NCBI RefSeq assembly: GCF_031453555.1
Contig: NZ_JAVIZM010000001.1
Coordinates: forward strand, 222,501-286,500
Reading direction: 5' to 3'
Length of the DNA stretch: 64,000 nt
From: Bacillus sp. SLBN-46
GTDB lineage: Bacteria > Bacillota > Bacilli > Bacillales > Cytobacillaceae
The notes under the pieces were generated by a model that saw only the letters and a program-made list of their open reading frames with translations, searched no databases and had not been told where the DNA came from. The position numbers were made by a program, and so were the translations under genes. Below are positions 37,065 to 45,963 of the stretch, in pieces. Each line of letters opens with the position of its first letter. The first letter of the stretch is position 1.

Positions 37065-37559
37065 CTATTGGGGAATGAGGCAGCCTTCAATCTCTAACAA
37101 CATTTTTTTAATAGGCGTATTCGTCCCTGCATACCCTACCAGACTTCCGCTTTTCCCAATCACACGATGACAAGGAATAAAAATCGGCAACTGGTTCGCT
37201 CGATTGGCTTGTCCAACCGCTCTAACTGCTTTCGGATTACCAATCATTTCTGCTACTTCGGCATAGCTCTTTACTTCACCATAAGGAATAGATTGAAGCG
37301 CCTGCCAAACCTGCTTTCGAAAACCCGTTCCCTCAATGGATAGTGGCAGGTCAAAATCCTTCCTTTTTCCGTTGAAGTATTCGTCCAACTGACGAATCGC
37401 TTCACTACATAGTGCCTGGTTTTCAACCATGTCCGGATGATCGTTCAAAAACCTTTCCCAATCCTCCTCAAATAATTCCACTCGCTTAATCCCATCAGTA
37501 TCTGCAATCACTCTTATTTTTCCAAATGGAGACTGATACTCGGCATAACCTAATGTCAT
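37065..37559 (-). CDS. ogt: methylated-DNA-protein cysteine methyltransferase
   Basis: The 164-residue suicide repair enzyme removes O6-alkyl groups from guanine. The acceptor Cys130 lies in FIPCHRVIG. The helix-turn-helix before it includes GEVKSYAEVAEMIGNPKAVRAVGQANRAN. Start at MTLGYAEYQ with GAGAGGCAG upstream. It lies downstream of the DinB-like gene, each with its own terminator. Confidence 0.95.
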   Translation of the reverse strand: MTLGYAEYQSPFGKIRVIADTDGIKRVELFEEDWERFLNDHPDMVENQALCSEAIRQLDEYFNGKRKDFDLPLSIEGTGFRKQVWQALQSIPYGEVKSYAEVAEMIGNPKAVRAVGQANRANQLPIFIPCHRVIGKSGSLVGYAGTNTPIKKMLLEIEGCLIPQ

Positions 37560-37601
37560 GGTGTTCACTGCCTCTCTTTTATTCGTTACTCCCATTATAT
37601 A

Positions 37602-37627
37602 AAGAAAGCTCGCCTAATGGCGAGCCC
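37602..37627 (-). terminator. terminator of the DinB-like gene
   Basis: GCTCGCC/GGCGAGC stem followed by TTTCTTT on the minus strand. Confidence 0.8.
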
Positions 37628-37639
37628 CTAACAGCTTTC

Positions 37640-38107
37640 TTATTTTACTTGAACTGCTTTAATCATCCGTTTCATCGCTTGCATCTGGCCCAGGTGAAGA
37701 GTTTCATGAAAAATAGCAAAACTGGTTAGCTCGCCAAATGTCTCTTGACCAAGGAATGGAGTTTTCAGCTTGGTACTAAAGCTTTCAACTGGAATTTCTT
37801 TAATTCTTCCCAATTGTTCTTTTAGCTGGGATACTAATACCTGCACGGATGGAACTTCCCCCTGCCAATCAGCTGGTTTGGTTCCATTTCCAAATAACTC
37901 TAAGTAGTTAACTGGTAAGTTGGTTGATTTTTTAGGAAAGCCAAACATAAATTGTTCTGCCACTGTTAATACATGACCAATATGCCAATGAAGGGTATTG
38001 TTAAAGCCCTCAGGTTGGACATCCACTATACTCTCTTCTAGCGCTTCCGCATTTTTAACAAATTGCCCTCTTGCTACTTCAAAGCTCTTAAATAATAGTT
38101 CACTCAT
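37640..38107 (-). CDS. DinB-family protein
   Basis: A 155-residue four-helix-bundle protein of the DinB/YfiT type. The metal-binding histidines appear in LHWHIGHVLTVAEQ and FHETLHLGQMQAMKR. Members are metal-dependent thiol transferases or stress proteins; the substrate is unknown. It stands between argS and ogt. Confidence 0.85.
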   Translation of the reverse strand: MSELLFKSFEVARGQFVKNAEALEESIVDVQPEGFNNTLHWHIGHVLTVAEQFMFGFPKKSTNLPVNYLELFGNGTKPADWQGEVPSVQVLVSQLKEQLGRIKEIPVESFSTKLKTPFLGQETFGELTSFAIFHETLHLGQMQAMKRMIKAVQVK

Positions 38108-38176
38108 TTCTTTGCCTCCCTTTTTTTCATAGCTCTATTTTATAATGTTATTAGGAAAATCACTAAATAAAAGCTC

Positions 38177-39871
38177 TTACATTTCCTCAGGCGCTTCTAT
38201 TCCTAATAAACGTAGGCCCTCTTTTAGAACAACTGTTACCGCAAAGACCAGGGCTAAACGAGACTGTTTAGCTGGATTCTTTTCTAAGATTTTTACTTCT
38301 GCATAATACTTGTTAAAGGCTTGGGCAAGGTCCACAATATATTTCGCCACTTGTGATGGATCAAAGTTTTCACAGGCTCGTTTAATCGCCGGTGCAAATT
38401 CCATTAATAGACTGGTTACCTTCCATTCCTTCTCCCAAGAATAATCATATTCGATAGAATCAAATTTAGAATACCCGTCTCCTTTTCTTAAAATAGAACA
38501 TGCTCGAGCATACGTATATTGGAGATAAGGTCCTGTCTCCCCTTCAAATCTTAGCATTTCCTCGAGCGAAAACTCTATATCATTCATTCGGTTGTTCTTT
38601 AGGTCATGAAAGATAACGGCTCCAACACCAACTTGTTTGGCTACTTCATCTTTGTTCCCGAGGTTTGGATTTTTCTCCTCAATATTATGTCTTGCCATTG
38701 CAATCGATTCATTTAGGACTTCCTCTAGTAAAACAACCTTCCCTTTACGAGTGGACATCTTCTTGCCGTCTTTCAGCATCATCCCAAATGGTACATGGAC
38801 CATTTTTTCCGCCCAGTCATATCCCATTTTACCTAACACAGCTATCAACTGTTTAAAATGAAGACTTTGTTCATGTCCTACGACATAAAGGGATTGGACA
38901 AAGTCGTAGTTTTCTTTACGATAGAGGGCCGCTGCTAAGTCCCGCGTTGCATAAAGTGTTGCTCCATCGGATTTTTTAATTAAGCACGGTGGCAGCTGCT
39001 CCTCCGTTAGTTCAACCACCTGCGCTTGATCAGATTCCACTAATAACTGTTTCTCCTCTAGGAGCTTTACAATGCGTTCCATTTTATCATTATAAAACGC
39101 TTCTCCCGCGAACGAATCGAACTGGACGTTCATCAACTCATAAATTCTTGAGAACTCCTTTAAAGACTCGTCTCGGAACCATTGCCAAAGCATTAATGCC
39201 TCTTCGTCTCCGTCTTCAAGCCGCTTAAACCAGCAGCGTCCCTGGTCTTCCAATGCGGGATTTTTTTCTGCTTCCGCATGGAACTGAATATACAGCTGAA
39301 GCAGCTCTTTAATAGGGTTCTGTTTGACCTTTTCTGCATCTCCCCACAGCTGATAAGCGGTAATTAATTTTCCGAATTGTGTACCCCAGTCCCCAAGATG
39401 GTTAATTTTAATTGGTTTATATCCGCATTTTTCAACAATATGAGCGAGGGCATTGCCGATTACGGTTGAACGTAAATGCCCCATCGAAAACGGCTTAGCG
39501 ATATTGGGTGACGACATATCAATCGTGATGTTGCCTCCGCCGCCGAGATCCTGTGAGGCGAAATTTTCTTCTTGAGCGAGGACTTCCTTCACTAGTTTTT
39601 TGGAAACAAGCTTTTTATTTAAAAAGATATTTAAGTAGGCACCCACTACTTCTACGTTTTCAAAGGTGGCAGATTGTATTTTTTCACTTAAGTCCTGTGC
39701 AATGGCATTAGGCGCCTTTCTTTTTAGCTTGGCTAGTGTAAAGCATGGGAAGGCAAGATCGCCATGGGATGTGTTTTTAGGTTTTTCAATCATGAGTTCC
39801 AGTTCGGTTAATGAAATTTCTTGATCAAGCAGTTCGTAAAGAATCGATGCAAGCTCTTTTTTAAAATTCAT
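38177..39871 (-). CDS. argS: arginyl-tRNA synthetase
   Basis: A 564-residue class I synthetase. The HIGH region is SPNIAKPFSMGHLRST and the KMSK-equivalent loop is DGKKMSTRKGKVV. The N-terminal Add-1 domain begins ELASILYELL and the C-terminal DALR anticodon-binding domain ends GLEAPEEM-like (GIEAPEEM). It charges tRNA-Arg. A T-box leader precedes it, so expression should rise when tRNA-Arg is uncharged. Confidence 0.96.
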   Translation of the reverse strand: MNFKKELASILYELLDQEISLTELELMIEKPKNTSHGDLAFPCFTLAKLKRKAPNAIAQDLSEKIQSATFENVEVVGAYLNIFLNKKLVSKKLVKEVLAQEENFASQDLGGGGNITIDMSSPNIAKPFSMGHLRSTVIGNALAHIVEKCGYKPIKINHLGDWGTQFGKLITAYQLWGDAEKVKQNPIKELLQLYIQFHAEAEKNPALEDQGRCWFKRLEDGDEEALMLWQWFRDESLKEFSRIYELMNVQFDSFAGEAFYNDKMERIVKLLEEKQLLVESDQAQVVELTEEQLPPCLIKKSDGATLYATRDLAAALYRKENYDFVQSLYVVGHEQSLHFKQLIAVLGKMGYDWAEKMVHVPFGMMLKDGKKMSTRKGKVVLLEEVLNESIAMARHNIEEKNPNLGNKDEVAKQVGVGAVIFHDLKNNRMNDIEFSLEEMLRFEGETGPYLQYTYARACSILRKGDGYSKFDSIEYDYSWEKEWKVTSLLMEFAPAIKRACENFDPSQVAKYIVDLAQAFNKYYAEVKILEKNPAKQSRLALVFAVTVVLKEGLRLLGIEAPEEM

Positions 39872-39902
39872 TCTGAAGACCTCCTAATTTATCTTTATAC
39901 AA

Positions 39903-40120
39903 CAAAAAACCCCCGCCTCTATAAAAGAGACGAGAGTTGAATTTCCCGCGGTACCACTCTAATTGTTCGTCATGAACCAGCTTTCCCTTGGTAACGGAGA
40001 ATTCTCCGATGAACCCTACTCCATTCGGGTCCACATCTCAAAAGTGCGCTTCGTTATCTATTCCGTATCAGGCTTCCACCACCCCTGACTCGCTGCAACA
40101 TCCTAGGTAACTACTCTCTT
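39903..40120 (-). promoter_or_regulatory. T-box leader of argS
   Basis: The T-box sequence AGAGTGGTACCGCGGG is at 39945-39960. A downstream GC-rich hairpin with a T-run (39903-39938) forms the terminator, and the T-box bases can pair to form the antiterminator. Stem I starts near AGAGAGTAG at 40111-40119, with the AGTCAGGGGTGGTGG apical region. A CGC triplet (40046-40048, followed by A) sits where the specifier codon is expected and encodes Arg, consistent with argS. Confidence 0.9.
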
Positions 40121-40238
40121 TTTCATTGACTTTTCCGACTTTATTATCAGTTATTATACTGGAAGGAAAAGGATTTATCCACTCATTACTGATTATTTTT
40201 TTTAATAGGGAAATTCTATACCTAAAGGAGGGATTTAC

Positions 40239-40496
40239 TTGGCTAGAAGAAGAAATAAAATACTCGTTCCTGAGGCACGGAGCGGCTTAGATGCCCTTAA
40301 GGCAAAGGTCGTTCAATCACAAAGCCCGGAGGAGGCGAAGTTTGAAGCGGCCGAAGAGGTGGGCGTTCCTTTACAAAGAGGCTACAACGGCAAGCTCACA
40401 TCTGAACAGGCAGGAAAAGTAGGAGGCAGACTTGGCGGCAGCATGGTCCGCGAACTTGTCAAGATGGCACAGGAAAACCTAACGAAAAAACAGTAA
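40239..40496 (+). CDS. alpha/beta-type small acid-soluble spore protein
   Basis: An 85-residue DNA-coating spore protein. The germination-protease site is in EEAKFEAAEEVGVPLQ, followed by GYNGKLTSEQAGKVGGRLGG and MVRELVKMAQENL, typical of alpha/beta SASPs. They saturate spore DNA and protect it from UV and heat. The start is TTG with AAAGGAGGG 6 bases upstream. The N-terminal basic run (ARRRNKILVPEARSGLDALK) is slightly longer than in SspA. Confidence 0.95.
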   Translation: MARRRNKILVPEARSGLDALKAKVVQSQSPEEAKFEAAEEVGVPLQRGYNGKLTSEQAGKVGGRLGGSMVRELVKMAQENLTKKQ

Positions 40497-40505
40497 ATGT
40501 GTCTA

Positions 40506-40546
40506 AGGGGGTCAGACCCCATTTTTGGTCTGACCTCCCTATTTTT
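40506..40546 (+). terminator. terminator of the SASP gene
   Basis: GGTCAGACC and GGTCTGACC stem followed by a T-rich tract. Confidence 0.75.
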
Positions 40547-40605
40547 GAAAAAAAGTTTGACAATTCTGTGACAATTGATAGAATATTCTTAACAAGGAGT
40601 TGATA

Positions 40606-40854
40606 ATGATGCGTGAAATACATTTAAAAAGCATTTTTACTTTTAAAAGGACCGCTATTTTCGGGAGTATGTTAGGCATTATTCTTATATTGTTCGGACA
40701 ATTTGTAAACGGTTCCAATAATGCTTATCTTTTAACTGCGCTTGGATTTGGTATCCTCTTAGGCTCTGTAGTCAATTACCTGTTTGGAACCTTTTTAAGT
40801 TTAATGGAAGAATACATTGCCAACAGCAAAGTGGCACCTAATAAGATAAAATGA
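40606..40854 (+). CDS. small two-helix membrane protein
   Basis: AAGGAG lies 6 bases before ATG 40606 (a second ATG follows directly). The 82-residue product has two membrane segments (IFGSMLGIILILFGQFV and LLTALGFGILLGSVVNYLFG) and short charged ends. No family recognised. A terminator follows directly, shared with the convergent TetR gene. Confidence 0.65.
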   Translation: MMREIHLKSIFTFKRTAIFGSMLGIILILFGQFVNGSNNAYLLTALGFGILLGSVVNYLFGTFLSLMEEYIANSKVAPNKIK

Positions 40855-40895
40855 TAAAAAAGACTTGTGCAGGTTGGTTGCACAAGTCTTTTTTT
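40855..40895. terminator. bidirectional terminator
   Basis: AAGACTTGTGC and GCACAAGTCTT, 11-bp stem, A-run before and T-run after; serves both convergent genes. Confidence 0.88.
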
Positions 40896-41468
40896 CTATA
40901 TGGTTAGGCCTTTTAAAAAAAATACCTTAATCACTTCCGCTATTTGCTCGGAGCTTAGCGGTTCGTGATGTCGCTCCCAATCGGAAACAAGAGCGATGTA
41001 CATTTTTAAGAGAAGGAAGCTCGTTAACTCGATGTTGGTTGCAGGTATAGATCCTTTAGCAATAGCAACCTCAATTTTCTCTTTTAAGTAGGTGATAATC
41101 TCATTTTCCACATGCTGCAACATTTCGGAAACCGCAATCGTTCCCATTTCCGCTTCTTCTTGAACCAGCTTAATCATCAGCTGGTGCTGTGAACGGAATT
41201 CCAATAAGCGATAGAGGGCTCGATGAACTTTTTCCGTAAACGGCAGATCCGGTTGAATCACTGCCTCTGCTTCTGCTATCATTTCTTTTACCAACGTGGA
41301 AATGATCTCTTCAAATAGTTCCTCTTTATTTTTAAAAAAGGTATAGATAGTCCCTTTCCCCACATTGGCGAGCTTCGCGACCTGGTCCATGGTTGTCGCT
41401 TTGTAGCCAAATAGTGAAAAAGACTTGGTTGCAGCCTCTACAATCATCTTTCTTCTATCGGGTGCCAT
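40896..41468 (-). CDS. TetR-family transcriptional regulator
   Basis: The 190-residue protein has an N-terminal TetR helix-turn-helix (ATTMDQVAKLANVGKGTIYTFFKNKEELF) and an all-helical ligand-binding C-terminus. It lies downstream of the HD-GYP gene and near the ABC exporter operon, which it may control, but no operator was identified. Ligand unknown. Confidence 0.9.
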   Translation of the reverse strand: MAPDRRKMIVEAATKSFSLFGYKATTMDQVAKLANVGKGTIYTFFKNKEELFEEIISTLVKEMIAEAEAVIQPDLPFTEKVHRALYRLLEFRSQHQLMIKLVQEEAEMGTIAVSEMLQHVENEIITYLKEKIEVAIAKGSIPATNIELTSFLLLKMYIALVSDWERHHEPLSSEQIAEVIKVFFLKGLTI

Positions 41469-41579
41469 TCAGACCTCCCTCCTTTTTGACTATATTAGTT
41501 CTGCGGTCATATATATAATTTCACTATAGCACAGCTCCATAGTGGTTTCAAACCTCTGGGAATTTGTTTGGAAAATGGA

Positions 41580-41615
41580 CAAAAAACATGACCAATCCAA
41601 ATGCCGGTCATGTTT
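41580..41615 (-). terminator. terminator of the HD-GYP gene
   Basis: AAACATGACC/GGTCATGTTT stem followed by a T-run on the minus strand. Confidence 0.85.
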
Positions 41616-41624
41616 CATTGATTT

Positions 41625-43121
41625 TTATGCCAGGTTTCGGGCCATTCCTCTTTTTAATTCTACAAAAATATCAGCGAACACTGGATCCCATTGGGTACCT
41701 TTGCCCTCATGAATAATCGTTAGTGCTTTTTCAACCGGCATCCCACTGCGGTAAGGGCGATTGGAGGTCATCGCATCAAAAGCATCTGCAACCGCAATAA
41801 TTCTTCCAAATAAAGGAATACTTTCACCTCTGAGGCCCTCAGGATAGCCTTTTCCATCATATCGCTCATGATGGTACAGCACACCTTCTACTACAGGTTG
41901 AAGGTCGGAAAATCCCTGAACTTGTTTAATAATATTCCTGCCTATTTCGGGATGTCTTTTAATTGCCGCGTATTCCTCATCCGTTAATTTCCCGTCCTTT
42001 AAGAGGATTCGGTCCGCAACTCCTATTTTTCCAATATCGTGTAAAAGTGCCGAGGTTTTTAAAAGCATTAGCTCTTCCTCATCTAATCCTGCTTTCTCCC
42101 CTATTTCTAGTGAATAAGCAGCAACTCGGGTAGAATGACCAAAGGTATATTGATCCCTCGCATCTAATGCAGCTGTCATACTCTCTAAAAAACTCGCAAA
42201 CATGGCCTTGTTTTTTTCATCGCGAGTCTGAATTGCCTCCACCATATGATTAAATCCATTTACTAGTCCTGCGAATTCATCAGAGTACAAGGCATCGGTT
42301 TTCACCAAGGACCCTTCCTGAACCTCTCGCATGGATTTCCTGAGTTGGACGATTGGTTGATGAACATCTAGAAACAGCAGCTTAGCTCCATAGTAGGCAA
42401 AGATGAGGCCCAACACAATAATAACGGCTGCCCAACTCCAGAAGCTTTGGCTTGTGTTTTCCGCAATGCCCAGTTTTACTTGGGTTGCTAACCCAAATAA
42501 AAGAATTGGAAACACTGAAATATAGAGGAAACTGAACTGAAACTTGCGCTTGATTGAGAGAACCATTTTCCCTTTTAACGTTTGCTTTTCTCCAAATTGG
42601 TTGATGGCTATTTGCTCCACTTTTTTTAATAAGGGCTGAACGGCCTTGATGGCTAGGAAGAATTCAATAATTCCGTGCATTCCTGCCACAAGCGTAGCCC
42701 CGGCCATAGCTAGCAAAATATAATAATAATGAAGGTGTAATAACTGCAGTTTAATGGCAAAAATCGTTAGAACCATGGCAGGAATGGATAGGCCTAATAA
42801 GTGTGGCCCCATAATTCGCTTAAATGTCACTAACGGAAACTCATGCAAATAATCAAACACACGTTGCAAACTTGCAAATTCGTGTATTTCTTTCGTGAAT
42901 ACATCAGAAATAGGCTTTATGTCCTTAGAAAATCGAAGGAATTCTAGTATCATCATAATGATAAAAGAAGTTCCTAAAATCCCTAACATATACAAATATT
43001 CAGTTCTTGTAAGTGTTAAAGTGAAAAAGATAAAGACGCCGCCGACCACTCCGACCGCAAGCGATGACCCTATTAAATAGTTTTTTAATAATTGCTGTCG
43101 AAATCGTCTATATTCATTCAT
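41625..43121 (-). CDS. membrane-bound HD-GYP phosphodiesterase
   Basis: A 498-residue protein with about six membrane segments in the first 270 residues, then a HAMP-like linker (LRKSMREVQEGSL), a short coiled coil, and an HD-GYP domain: HSTRVAAYSLEIGEKAG, the HD pair in LLHDIGKIG, HHERYDGKGYPEGL (the GYP motif) and ADAFDAMTSNRPYR. HD-GYP proteins usually degrade cyclic-di-nucleotides. Start at MNEYRRFRQQ. The membrane part may sense a signal; which nucleotide it acts on is not known. Confidence 0.9.
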   Translation of the reverse strand: MNEYRRFRQQLLKNYLIGSSLAVGVVGGVFIFFTLTLTRTEYLYMLGILGTSFIIMMILEFLRFSKDIKPISDVFTKEIHEFASLQRVFDYLHEFPLVTFKRIMGPHLLGLSIPAMVLTIFAIKLQLLHLHYYYILLAMAGATLVAGMHGIIEFFLAIKAVQPLLKKVEQIAINQFGEKQTLKGKMVLSIKRKFQFSFLYISVFPILLFGLATQVKLGIAENTSQSFWSWAAVIIVLGLIFAYYGAKLLFLDVHQPIVQLRKSMREVQEGSLVKTDALYSDEFAGLVNGFNHMVEAIQTRDEKNKAMFASFLESMTAALDARDQYTFGHSTRVAAYSLEIGEKAGLDEEELMLLKTSALLHDIGKIGVADRILLKDGKLTDEEYAAIKRHPEIGRNIIKQVQGFSDLQPVVEGVLYHHERYDGKGYPEGLRGESIPLFGRIIAVADAFDAMTSNRPYRSGMPVEKALTIIHEGKGTQWDPVFADIFVELKRGMARNLA

Positions 43122-43222
43122 ACAATATTGGCCTGCTTTCAGCGAAACTAGATTTTGTACCAATAATTATAAACGAATCCCATATCGTTTGTATCTATAA
43201 CTACCTTAAATAGGAAAAAAAC

Positions 43223-44005
43223 TTATGACCCTGTTGATCGATAACGCCTTACCCCAAATTGCCAGACCAGAAAACATGGCAGAATAAAGAGGCTCCCGGC
43301 AACTGGTGTGAGCAGATAAAGAAAACCATTCCCTTCACTTTTTCCGAGAATATACAGTAAGGGTAAATAATTAACGGTGCCAAAAGGAATCACATAGGTA
43401 AAGAAACGGGAGACCCACTTTTGATAGATATTAAGAGGATACTGGGCCATCTCTCGACCCCCATCGGTAAATATATTTGCCACCTCTAAACCTTGTACGG
43501 TCCAAAAACACATGGTGGCTGCCAGCATATAAATCCCGGTAAAGATAAGCACCCCGCTGATTATCATAAATATAAGTGTCAACATTTTTATTGGCGTCCA
43601 ATCGATCGGTAGATTCATTACTGCCCAAATTAATACAAACAAGCTTTGAAGCAGTCTTCCAAATCTCGTAAACTCGAATTGGGAGCCCAATACTTGGACA
43701 AAGGTACTTCTTGGTCTAACCAGTAGCCGGTCAAAGTCTCCTTTTATGATGAGGCTTGAAAAGGTATCAAAGCCCCGAGCAAAGCATTCACTTAAGGCAA
43801 AGGCCATGTGAATGATCCCGAAGCAAAGAGCTACCTCGAAAAACTGCCATCCCTTTATTTGTCCAAATCTCTCAAACAATAAGTACAAACCTGCAAAAAT
43901 GGCGAACGGAATAAAAAATTGCCCTAATGACAGCAGCAAGAAAGACGTCCGATACTGCATTTGAGATTTAAAGAGTATCTGTAAATATTTAAAATATAGT
44001 CGCAA
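43223..44005 (-). CDS. ABC-2 type permease subunit (second)
   Basis: A 260-residue protein with about six membrane segments, of the DUF990/ABC2_membrane_6 type (ALCFGIIHMAFALSECFARGFD, GDFDRLLVRPRSTFVQVLGS). With the 44012 protein it would form a heterodimeric channel for an exporter driven by the 44812 ATPase. It starts 6 bases after the first permease. Substrate unknown; relatives are often drug or lipid exporters. Confidence 0.88.
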   Translation of the reverse strand: MRLYFKYLQILFKSQMQYRTSFLLLSLGQFFIPFAIFAGLYLLFERFGQIKGWQFFEVALCFGIIHMAFALSECFARGFDTFSSLIIKGDFDRLLVRPRSTFVQVLGSQFEFTRFGRLLQSLFVLIWAVMNLPIDWTPIKMLTLIFMIISGVLIFTGIYMLAATMCFWTVQGLEVANIFTDGGREMAQYPLNIYQKWVSRFFTYVIPFGTVNYLPLLYILGKSEGNGFLYLLTPVAGSLFILPCFLVWQFGVRRYRSTGS

Positions 44006-44011
44006 CCTATA

Positions 44012-44815
44012 TCAACCTCCCTGAACGACGACTTTCCTTAAAATCCGGTTAAGTGCGAACCTTCCTAATACGACCAGTACCACCAAATAGGCAAGCTGGA
44101 TAAGGATTCCGTTGATGGCAGCCTGCCCGGAGATATGCCCCGAATAGACTCTGAATGGAAAATCAGCTGTCCAGCGGAACGGCAGGATATTGGCAATAGT
44201 CTGAAGCCATGACGGCATGAGCGGGACTGGTATGATTAAACCTGCAAAAAACTCCCCGAGTACACTAAATAATAGAAGCGAGCCGACCGGTGACATCGTT
44301 ACAAATACGGATATGTATAAGAACATAGAAATAGCAATTAACAGAAGCAATCCTAACAATAAAGTGATGATAAATAGTATAAGTGTAGTGACACTTGGCG
44401 GTATCGTCAGTCTGTAAGTGGTGGGCAGAAAGAGAGCAATGATCAATATGGGAAAGCAGCGTAGCATTGCACTCGACAACCGTTGGGCTAGCAGCTTCGC
44501 ATACCAAAATCCATAGAGCTCCCAAGGACGGCAAAGCTCATACGCAATGTTCCCACTTGTTATCAGTTCAAACAGTTCATTATCGCGGAACCACATGGTA
44601 ACAAAAACAAGAAAGGCCTGTTGCAGCCAAACATAGGTAATTATTTGTGGTAAGGATATAGGCGGTGTTTTGGCCGCATGTTGATAGAAGGCTTCGAACA
44701 CCATAATAATGATCATACCCCAGAAGAATTGCGTAGCCACTCCCGCAAATGCAGCTGTTCGATACTGCATCCCCATGTTAAGCCTTAGCTTCAAAAAGGA
44801 TACATATGGTCTCAT
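44012..44815 (-). CDS. ABC-2 type permease subunit (first)
   Basis: A 267-residue membrane protein with six segments (TYVWLQQAFLVFVTMWF, SGNIAYELCRPWELYGFWYAK, MPSWLQTIANILPFRWTADF). The ATG overlaps the ATPase stop by 4 bases (ATGA). It is paired with the following permease gene. The region NIAYELCRPW matches the GDFDRLLVRP segment of the partner, showing that the two are paralogues. Confidence 0.88.
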   Translation of the reverse strand: MRPYVSFLKLRLNMGMQYRTAAFAGVATQFFWGMIIIMVFEAFYQHAAKTPPISLPQIITYVWLQQAFLVFVTMWFRDNELFELITSGNIAYELCRPWELYGFWYAKLLAQRLSSAMLRCFPILIIALFLPTTYRLTIPPSVTTLILFIITLLLGLLLLIAISMFLYISVFVTMSPVGSLLLFSVLGEFFAGLIIPVPLMPSWLQTIANILPFRWTADFPFRVYSGHISGQAAINGILIQLAYLVVLVVLGRFALNRILRKVVVQGG

Positions 44816-45789
44816 ATTTGGTACTCCTTATATAGCTGGACAATAATATCCTCGATCGGCTGCGTCTCGATGGTCACATCTTGGAGCTCAACCTGTTTGG
44901 ACAGCTGAGTAATCACATCAGATGTTTTGATTGCCTCCGTATCTACACTCAGAACAACTCGTTCAGGTGACCATGAAAGGGTGGATGTCCCTGGTATTTG
45001 AATTTGCTTTGGATTTTTTTCATAATCAGCCGTGATCGTTTTATGGGTACCAAACTGCTTTCTTAACTCATTTAGATTGCCATCGTATAACATGCTTCCT
45101 TTTCCGATCAGAATGACCCGATCAGCCAATGCTTCAATATCGTTCATATCGTGTGTAGTGAGGATGACCGTTACACCTTTCTCCTTGTTAATCGTTTTAA
45201 TAAACTGACGGACGGCAATTTTTGATACAGCATCAAGGCCGATGGTCGGTTCATCTAAAAATAAAATCTTGGGATTATGAATGAGGGAAGCTGCAATTTC
45301 ACAGCGCATCCGCTGCCCTAAGCTTAATTGGCGGACGGGTGATTGGACTATTGTTTGCAGTTCTAGTGTTTCAATAAGTAGATCAGTGGTGGTGTTATAT
45401 TCTTGCTGTGGAATCTTGTAAATATCTTTTAAGAGTTCAAATGAATCGAGTACGGGAACATCCCACCAGAGCTGGGAACGCTGGCCAAAAACAACCCCGA
45501 TATTTTTTACATATTGCACTCGGTCCTTCCAAGGTGTATAGCCCATAATAGAACAGCTTCCGGTGTCAGGCACCAAAATCCCGCTCATAATTTTAATCGT
45601 GGTGGACTTCCCTGCCCCATTCGGTCCGATGTAACCGACGATTTCTCCTGGATTAATAGAAAAAGAGATATCCTTCAGTGCTTCTACTATCGTATGTTTT
45701 CGATAGAATAGAGCTTTTGCCGCTTCCTTCACTCCCGATGTGCGCTGGGCAACCTTATAGGATTTCGAGATACCTTCTAACCTAATCAA
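44812..45789 (-). CDS. ABC transporter ATP-binding protein
   Basis: The start TTG 45787-45789 (LIRLEGISKSYKV) follows AAAGGAGGG by 8 bases and gives 325 residues. Walker A GYIGPNGAGKSTTIKI, Q-loop around VVFGQRSQLWWD, signature LSLGQRMRCEIA, Walker B ILFLDEPTIGLD and H-loop LTTHDMND are all intact. The C-terminal ~90 residues form the extra domain typical of the DrrA/NatA-type exporters. First gene of a three-gene exporter operon. Confidence 0.93.
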   Translation of the reverse strand: MIRLEGISKSYKVAQRTSGVKEAAKALFYRKHTIVEALKDISFSINPGEIVGYIGPNGAGKSTTIKIMSGILVPDTGSCSIMGYTPWKDRVQYVKNIGVVFGQRSQLWWDVPVLDSFELLKDIYKIPQQEYNTTTDLLIETLELQTIVQSPVRQLSLGQRMRCEIAASLIHNPKILFLDEPTIGLDAVSKIAVRQFIKTINKEKGVTVILTTHDMNDIEALADRVILIGKGSMLYDGNLNELRKQFGTHKTITADYEKNPKQIQIPGTSTLSWSPERVVLSVDTEAIKTSDVITQLSKQVELQDVTIETQPIEDIIVQLYKEYQI

Positions 45790-45963
45790 AACGCGTCCCT
45801 CCTTTTTGAGTCGCAGAGGAAAATAATAACATTTAGGGATTTTATTTGTCAATAATATTCTGAATAGTAAAAGTTAACTAAATGTTCATTTGTGTAGCAC
45901 GTGTTTGTAGGTGAATTTTTATAAAATAGACTTGAGTGTTTTTATAGAGAAAGGAAGTTGCCC

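Noticed and set aside
40141..40238. Sigma-G promoter for the SASP gene
   Set aside because: TGATTA and CTATAC elements are present but the spacing is 20, and the -10 lies too close to the ribosome site.
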